Below are positions 61,342-64,000 of a stretch of DNA of 64,000 nt, piece after piece (positions within the stretch are counted from its first letter, which is position 1; every line of letters begins with the position of its first letter). A model generated the notes under the pieces. The model saw only the letters and a list, made by a program, of their open reading frames with translations, had not been told where the DNA came from and did no database searches. Position numbers and translations under genes: made by a program. Source of the DNA: Lingula anatina (Eukaryota; Brachiopoda; Lingulata; Lingulida; Lingulidae); assembly GCF_001039355.2 (NCBI RefSeq), contig NW_019775809.1:62001-126000 (forward strand). Reading direction: 5' to 3'.

Positions 61342-63699
61342 GTATATGTATATAATGAACATAAAATGGAAATCGTTTTACCATCTTGGGTTTTAAAAGA
61401 AATTAATTGAAATAAAACCAATAAAAAAGTTATTTAAAATCAAAATTCAAAGTACACATTTACTTGAAAATAACTAGACAAAGTTCATTAGCAGGGTGAG
61501 TACAATGTAGTGTTGTCCTTAACACTTACTTGGTCTGCAGTAATGACTATCTGGATCCAGACCAAACATACTCAAGCAACTCAGTCCTGCATCAGCAACC
61601 ATTATTCCATGCTTTCCCAACTCCACCATTTTACGACATTCAGCTGTTGTGTTCAGAGCAGATGGATTCAAACCAGAGAGAAAGTTACTGATCACAGGTT
61701 TCAGACTATCTCCACATGTTGACACCAGGTTTGGTGTGGTGGGGCCAGACGTGCCAAGTACTAGCAGTTTTAGTTTGACCTTGACTGTTGTCTGAAGGGT
61801 AATGGAAGTACGTATTTAATTAAAGTTAAGAGAGGTGTGATGTATACCTCATGCACCATTTCTTAAGTTAAAGTATAACGGTTTATTATTATTATTATTA
61901 TCATTATAACATTTTACATCATTATTTTCACTGTGCTATATATTAAGATATTACAGGGTCAAGCATAAAATGAATACATCGTCAGTTGGACAAATGCAAT
62001 ATCATCTAAAAAAGAATCAGGATTGTTTAGTAAGTCCAGATTAACTAATTTGACTTTCTGCTTCTTTATATAGAGCAAAATACGTATGTCCTTTACCAAT
62101 GAAAAAATAACTTTAAGAACCAATAAAGCAGATATCACTTAATATTTGCGTGCAAATGAAATTTACCAGTGTTCCGTTAATTTTTATGTCACTCGGAGTT
62201 TCGATGATTGAAACAGAGGCACCATTACTACAGCTCAAGTTCACAGAACCAGGTAATGAAGTTAAAATTCCACTTAAGTGTTCCTTGGTGCAGTTACTAG
62301 CCATTGATGTATTGAATGTGTATGAGAGCTTAAAGAAATATTCTGAAAAATAATGAAACGCTTTTCAAAATAAATATCATTTTTATCATTTTAGCTCTAT
62401 TGTCGACAGTTCTTTCTGTCTAGTTACACAAGCACAGATACATGCACACACTCAATTTCAAACACCCATCTGTCTGTTCCCTTATTCAAAGTCTTTGCAA
62501 CTCTATATATTCATTAACTTATTCATTATATATATAACCTTCACTTACCTGGAGCTATGGCATTTAACACAGGGCCACCTGAAACTTAAAAAATTAAGTA
62601 AGTAGATGAAAAGGTACACGTTATAACAAGCTTGTAATATTTTTCAAAGATTGCAGTAATGAAAAATTTTAAACATTTCAAAAATAACATGCAATTTATC
62701 ACATTTGTTGCAGATAACTTTTCCAGAAAGGACTCCCAATTTCTATGAAGTATTGAGTGGCAGACTTTGTTCAACTTGCAATTCTGGGATTGATAAATAT
62801 ATGTCAGTTAGGTAGCAAAATAAGCCGTATCTGCCATGAAACATCCCAAAATGTGTTAAAAAGTTTAAGTGTTATATTTATGTTTTCTTCATCCCGAACA
62901 ACTTGTGTGGTTCATCCATTTATGAGATTAAATGACAAATGCTATATATACACTCGTATTTGATTGTCAATTGGCCTATTAAAACAACTTTTCTTAAACA
63001 TGCCATAATTCATAAAAAAGATATTTTTATATTTAACATGGTATAAACATGGTATTCCATAAAAAGTGACACTGTATACTAAAATATGGAATTGCAATAA
63101 TATAATGAGCCTTTTTTTTTTTTTTTTTTTTGACAATGAAATTTGACTTTTGAGAATAAAAACAGTACTGCTTTCTATTTGTAAACACTTACTTGGAGTT
63201 TGGCATTTCCATCCAGTGAACTCAGGTTTACACAAACAAGTGACGCCATGGGGGTCTCCTGGATTTTCCATACAAGTGCCTCCATTGTAACAAGGCTCTG
63301 ACGGACAGTTACGGCCGGGTCCTGTGACTAAAAAAACATAATTTTCATAGAGGTTCAGAAAATATATATAAACACACAGAGAAACAGAAATATTTCTATG
63401 TATAAAGAGCAATTAAAATTAGCAAGGGTTCAATGCAGCAACCTCATCAATATATCATTCTGAAATATTTTAACTAAATCGTAGTGTTTATAAGCAACAA
63501 CATCAGTAATTTGATAATGACACTTGTTTGCTTTGCATGGTTGAACTGCTTAATAGATTTGTACCTGTATCTTTACAACTGTCCTCTTCCTTGGAGTAAA
63601 CTGATGTTGAATCAACGCAATACTTTTCATCAGTGTCCAAGATTTGCAGGTCAGAACCAATGACATCAGGACAGTTTCCACTGCTCAGGTTGTGCATAC
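30082..63699 (-). CDS. Large secreted mosaic protein of EGF modules and repeated two-exon Cys-rich domains (3' part)
   Basis: Twenty-eight exons run 5'-3': 63699-63565, 63321-63193, 62578-62549, 62342-62167, 61791-61530, 60501-60293, 59981-59723, 59309-59181, 58744-58715, 58483-58308, 57936-57675, 57174-56966, 56694-56436, 54175-54047, 52435-52403, 51037-50799, 50459-50204, 48786-48563, 48009-47877, 47630-47499, 45216-45181, 34108-33936, 33549-33294, 32932-32724, 32324-32066, 31682-31554, 31040-30832, 30339-30082 (TAA). After the leading split codon this is 1646 codons with no frame break. Four EGF modules (CPSEPCxNGGxC...FTGWKC) alternate with domains encoded by exon pairs in phases 1-0 and 0-1, for example FHPNFNLTGL...CG then CPAIT...VYNSSTGWCD. 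N-glycosylation sequons are frequent. No membrane segment precedes the stop, so it is probably secreted. The pair domains loosely recall the region before GCC2/GCC3 motifs in SVEP1-like proteins; I do not recognise the gene. Confidence 0.8.
31152..31318. mobile_element. CAGGGG-type MITE family M2 (167 bp), complete copy
   Basis: Ends CAGGGGCGGATTTA / GGACCCGCCCCTG. It is flanked by ACGGA on both sides (31147-31151, 31319-31323), a 5-bp target duplication. The interior has complementary words CTTCCGGAAGACAGTCAGA and TTTGGAAGACTGTCAGAAAA. It lies in an intron of the mosaic gene. Confidence 0.7.
34145..34240. repeat. Fragment of repeat R1
   Basis: About 95 bp (AAGGCAGCAAAGCTGTCAAA..., GTCAATTTTGATGCAAT) is nearly identical to 27908-28000. 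It starts about 40 bases upstream (plus-strand sense) of exon A at 34108, inside the 11-kb intron. Confidence 0.75.
34270..36560. other. Intron sequence without clear features
   Basis: This is part of the 11-kb intron of the mosaic gene. I recognise no repeat or protein except the possible orphan exon at 35103-35206. It includes AT-rich stretches and short ORFs on both strands without family resemblance. Confidence 0.4.
35103..35206 (+). other. Possible orphan first exon (plus strand, inside mosaic-gene intron)
   Basis: An ATG opens 34 codons beginning MVRKPGRVTGCQSDHQQQ and runs to a GTGAGT donor, preceded by a locally GC-richer stretch (CGCCGAGCGAAAA). It could be the first exon of a nested or decayed gene. 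I found no convincing second exon and recognise no homologue. Confidence 0.2.
36600..37060 (+). repeat. Three tandem units of about 130 bp with a TCGGTCCATAA core
   Basis: Each unit has TTGATCCAGATCACCACCAA-like sequence followed by ATTTCATCAAAATCGGTCC and TTTTTGAGTTATGTTGATGA. The third ends in ACAGACAAACAGGGGGAAAA and GGCAGAGGTAATA. A single related unit is at 28510-28690. Confidence 0.8.
37060..39684. repeat. Repeat R1/R2 array, left part (interrupted by transposon)
   Basis: It begins with R1 sequence (GTCAGTCAACACTGAATTTT, then a diverged M2 MITE at about 37130-37297), a (TA)n run (37550-37605) and a hairpin end at 38077-38102. Then come diverged units with GTCAATTTTGATGCAA, and several tandem copies of a roughly 165-bp unit, TATGCTGAAAAAAGTGAAAA ... 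GAACTTGACCTG ... AGTTTCAAGCC (about 37860, 39275, 39430, 39600). The last unit is cut at 39684 by the transposon and resumes at 44829. Confidence 0.7.
39685..39712 (+). repeat. Left terminal inverted repeat of the 5.1-kb transposon
   Basis: 28 bp starting CGGCCATTCTCAGTAACTAG. It matches the reverse complement of 44801-44828 with one difference at position 13. Confidence 0.9.
39863..41135. repeat. Left subterminal repeat cluster (AAACCTTCGTTAC)
   Basis: Copies at 39863-39875, 40070-40082 (CTCCGTT variant), 40261-40273 (CGTGAT variant), 40419-40431, 40434-40446 (TTTCG variant), 40735-40747 (CTCCGTGAC variant), and inverted at 40754-40766, 41103-41115 and 41123-41135. They fall within the transposon before its first ORF. 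Repeated subterminal words in many DNA transposons bind transposase. Confidence 0.8.
41169..41531 (+). CDS. Basic N-terminal ORF of the transposon
   Basis: The 120-codon ORF starts MVKSRAEIQKAYRQRLKERN and is very rich in Lys/Arg with heptad-like spacing. It ends at TAA (41529). The same frame then stays open to TGA at 41763, and its C-terminal part (KEIGRLKREPKK) leads into the next ORF. It is likely the N-terminal DNA-binding part of the transposase, separated by a stop codon or by an intron: a GTAAGA donor at 41528 and an AACATCCAG acceptor at 41671 would remove the stop in frame. Confidence 0.65.
   Translation: MVKSRAEIQKAYRQRLKERNAEEYLRKERERVRRNYIPSSALSNDERQKRNAKNREKLRLFYARKREERVHNDTDETSGYESEKDRPLLVKMNFGNRRKGAIQRWKRELSEVKARMKTLE
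41762..43570 (+). CDS. DDE-like transposase, main ORF (602 codons)
   Basis: Motifs in order: KAIHRVISGRIVKKYRLGSL near the N-terminus, CRCRPKYI...CLCTKHQN (Cys-rich, possible zinc site), IVQLDFAENY (Asp 256), IHYWSDSPTSQYRNKHMF (Asp 339), NYFEAGHGKGPCDGLGGSCK (Glu 371 / Asp 380), then a C-terminal VGQYVAAIYDGEWYIGKI segment resembling a Tudor/SH3-like fold. The spacing of acidic residues in conserved blocks fits a DDE/D nuclease. I recall similar proteins in marine invertebrates but cannot name the superfamily. The ORF is uninterrupted. It is in the -1 frame relative to the upstream ORF, with A-AAA-AAG at the junction (41750-41756). There is no ATG at the 5' end. Confidence 0.8.
   Translation: MKAIHRVISGRIVKKYRLGSLLAASTGLCRHRLSTTDSKMHQLRRAQRFNACRRYKRQVEEFLKREDNSRQQPGKRDAKKVKDGLSQTFVLTDYTRNLHKKFLSENPTIKLSLASFCRCRPKYILTAAYAGRSSCLCTKHQNAALTVKALKRAGIDIPANPESVIKNMPDVNQIEEAVGDSTVITQWKRVEIEEKGRKKYVTKMIESTLDRKQIASHFKGQMKDFKEHVFRVGTQYEQIKKLKENLPANEMIVQLDFAENYSCRSMEEVQSAYFNQTTVTLHPVVAYYRVSGELLHKSFIVVSDEMTHASHTVIAFVDEIVPLLKEIVPDLRTIHYWSDSPTSQYRNKHMFDFVANHESMYQVKARWNYFEAGHGKGPCDGLGGSCKRLADQAMRAGKAVIQDANSFFAWAVQSSMTNVSFLFVSAAKCEKKQKVQEKRVIKPLKGTMKVHAVVGLGASQVKVRNVSCYCNICLSGITCTTWQNQVLQVTTYDGNNQTSDLDADETPERDAAVLTVGQYVAAIYDGEWYIGKISDTDEEDEEVEVCFMEKRKQLLQWPSREDKIWLKHDAILTVISVPEACGKSQRMFKLSEKDRERILNMF
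43694..44627. repeat. Right subterminal repeat cluster (AAACCTTCGTTAC)
   Basis: Copies at 43694-43706 (TTTCG variant), 43874-43886, 44236-44248 and inverted at 44615-44627 (ATCACGAAGGTTT, the exact reverse complement of the 40261 copy). The motif thus occurs at both transposon ends and not in the flanks. Confidence 0.8.
44801..44828 (-). repeat. Right terminal inverted repeat of the 5.1-kb transposon
   Basis: 28 bp ending TATTGAGAATGGCCG, complementary to the left end, followed by the target duplication ATT. Confidence 0.9.
44829..44990. repeat. Repeat R2 array, right part after the transposon
   Basis: It resumes the unit broken at 39684 (ATTCATCAGTTCTGTAAGTT, AGTTTCAAGCCAAAAG). It ends in the R1/R2 terminus with a hairpin (TGTACAGACTCA-TC-TGTGTCTGTACA, 44954-44979) followed by TAAAA, as at 28801 and 38077. 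Confidence 0.75.
46060..47207. repeat. Inverted repeat pair with solo-LTR-like features
   Basis: About 45 bp near 46231-46276 (CATGTCAAAAACAATTACAG...) is repeated inverted at 46883-46928 (TGTTGCGTTCTCAATC...). The right copy opens a 325-bp stretch beginning TG and ending CA (46883-47207) with TATATATAGGG at about 46970 and AATAAA at about 47150, reminiscent of an LTR. No clear target duplication and no internal retroelement proteins were found. Confidence 0.35.
49115..50110. repeat. Inverted repeat pair spanning an intron of the mosaic gene
   Basis: AGGTCAGAATTCCAGGT (49126-49142) recurs inverted at 50072-50088. Flanking words CACATTGGGTG / CACCCATTGTG and GTGTTAGGT...GTTACAGAT also match in inverted orientation. 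The roughly 1-kb interval between them contains M1 copy 3. It may be a non-autonomous transposon. Confidence 0.5.
49462..49669. mobile_element. Foldback MITE family M1, copy 3
   Basis: It shares GGGAGTCTCACTAGATTACT, GCTGTAGGGGGGTAATTAAC, TTTAGCGTGAACCCCCAGGG and TTAGGTCGATCTAAA with the other two copies. It ends AATCTCTGGAAATGGGG, the reverse complement of the copy 2 start. Confidence 0.7.
51186..51445. repeat. Mirror-arranged C-rich / G-rich minisatellite (giant hairpin)
   Basis: Units of about 15 bp, ACTCCCCCGCACCGAT, run from 51190 to 51350. After a short spacer (CAGTATATCTGTAATT) the complementary units GGGGAGTATCGGTGCG run from 51369 to 51440. One strand is thus C-rich then G-rich, able to form a long hairpin or quadruplex/i-motif. 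It lies in the intron between the linker (52403) and X1, just upstream of X1 in plus-strand coordinates. Confidence 0.75.
52080..52266. mobile_element. MITE with about 40-bp terminal inverted repeats (187 bp)
   Basis: The left end GTACCGTTAGCTTACGGCCA... and the right end read in reverse GTACTGTTAGCTTACTGCCA... match at about 36 of 40 positions up to GAAGGCCTTCATC. The interior has a G-tract (52117-52138) and no ORF. Confidence 0.65.
54442..56182. mobile_element. Harbinger-like element nested in the M2 MITE (contains the assembly gap)
   Basis: Perfect 34-bp terminal inverted repeats begin GGCCACACTTTTTTATTTTT. It is flanked by TAA on both sides (54439-54441, 56183-56185). A TAA/TWA 3-bp duplication is the hallmark of PIF/Harbinger elements. 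Both ends also carry AAAATCGGTGCG in direct orientation. The interior holds two copies of GGGGCTAGTTGG...GGGTAAGTTGG (about 54712, 55073). No transposase is visible in the sequenced part; 532 N hide the rest. Confidence 0.75.
55575..56106. other. Assembly gap (532 N)
   Basis: Unsequenced bases lie inside the Harbinger-like element, within an intron. The mosaic-gene reading frame is not affected, because exons on either side join in phase. Confidence 0.99.
56436..59309 (-). other. Mosaic gene cassette 2 (EGF - linker - A - B - C - D)
   Basis: Exon lengths 129, 30, 176, 262, 209 and 259 nt are identical to those of cassette 1. In exon B, about 145 nt (57779-57923 against 61634-61778) show a single difference. 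This points to a recent duplication or gene conversion. The D exon ends in phase 1 and joins the third EGF exon (54175-54047) across an intron holding the transposon nest and the assembly gap. Confidence 0.85.
59723..63321 (-). other. Mosaic gene cassette 1 (EGF - linker - A - B - C - D)
   Basis: Exons: EGF 63321-63193 (129 nt), linker 62578-62549 (30 nt, GPVLNAIAPG), A 62342-62167 (NTSMASNCT...SVNLSCSNGAS), B 61791-61530 (VSTCGDSLKP...LDPDSHYCRP), C 60501-60293 (LSFHPKFNLTGL...KACGEDN) and D 59981-59723 (CPAITTPPVNV...YNKSTGYCDAD). The cassette starts and ends in phase 1, so it can be duplicated without breaking the frame. Exon lengths match cassette 2 exactly. Confidence 0.85.
61294..61336. 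repeat. (TA)n microsatellite
   Basis: A TA dinucleotide run in the intron between exons B and C of cassette 1. Confidence 0.9.
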
Positions 63700-63759
63700 C
63701 TAAACATAGGGAAAAAAGCTGTTAGGTGAGCTGGTGTTAAATTAACTAATACAGTGTGT

Positions 63760-63935
63760 TGGGTGAGGTGACTCATGTAAAGTGAGCAGCTGGTGCATTA
63801 TAGATGGACAGGTACATTGTGTAAGATGAGTTGGTACATTGTATTAGATGAGCTGATACATTGTGTTAGATGAGTTGGTACATTGTGTTAGATGAGCTGA
63901 TATATTGTATCGGATGGTCTGGTACATTGTGTTGG
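63760..63935. repeat. Minisatellite of about 21-bp units
   Basis: Words such as TTAGATGAGCTGATACATTG and TTAGATGAGTTGGTACATTG alternate for about seven units in the intron upstream of the first visible mosaic-gene exon. Confidence 0.8.
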
Positions 63936-64000
63936 GTGTGCCAGTGTGTAATTAACATGTTGTGATATTGTTGTACTGTTTAGGTAAACTGGCACACTGC

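Noticed and set aside
62942-63412. A 156-codon minus-strand ORF containing the EGF module
   Set aside because: Only 63321-63193 is coding; the rest is intron read-through past clear splice sites.

Overview
The window is nuclear DNA from an invertebrate animal. Genes are split by GT-AG introns, the sequence is AT-rich, and microsatellites and small transposons are frequent. The coding content (Mediator subunit MED30, TFIIIC subunit GTF3C2, an ER-type FKBP, a KamA-like radical-SAM protein, a large EGF-containing mosaic protein) and the frequent TAGGCCTA-like words suggest a marine deuterostome such as an echinoderm, hemichordate or lancelet. This is a low-confidence guess; a mollusc is not excluded. 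There is one assembly gap of 532 N (55575-56106).

Layout. 1-2691: no recognised gene. 2692-5714 (+): six exons of a lysine 2,3-aminomutase-like (KamA family) radical-SAM protein; the first exon was not found. 6667-8754 (-): MED30 in four coding exons plus a probable 5'UTR exon near 9.4 kb. 10060-23257 (+): 24 exons giving one 1506-codon frame. Its first half carries AT-hooks, Arg-Gly repeats and C2H2 fingers like ZNF512, and its second half is the WD40 protein GTF3C2. 24927-27642 (-): a six-exon ER FK506-binding protein with a C-terminal membrane anchor, tail to tail with GTF3C2. 30082-63699 (-): the 3' part (28 exons, 1645 codons plus stop) of a large secreted mosaic protein built from EGF modules, tiny linker exons and repeated two-exon cysteine domains. 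It continues beyond the right edge of the window.

Mobile DNA sits mostly in the introns of the mosaic gene. The main element is a 5144-bp DNA transposon (39685-44828) with 28-bp terminal inverted repeats, an ATT target duplication, a DDE-like transposase and about 13 copies of a subterminal AAACCTTCGTTAC-type motif in both ends. It lies inside an older repeat array. A second nest at 54376-56287 is a small CAGGGG-ended element split by a Harbinger-like element with 34-bp TIRs and a TAA duplication. Three foldback MITEs (15.4, 21.5, 49.5 kb), other CAGGGG-ended MITEs (20.7, 31.2 kb), a 187-bp MITE at 52.1 kb and several minisatellites complete the picture.

The genes do not form a pathway. MED30 and GTF3C2 are head to head and probably share a promoter region. 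All exon boundaries were derived by eye from splice consensus, reading phase and, for known families, remembered homologue sequences. The phases close exactly for MED30, GTF3C2, FKBP and all 28 mosaic-gene exons, which is the main internal support for these models.
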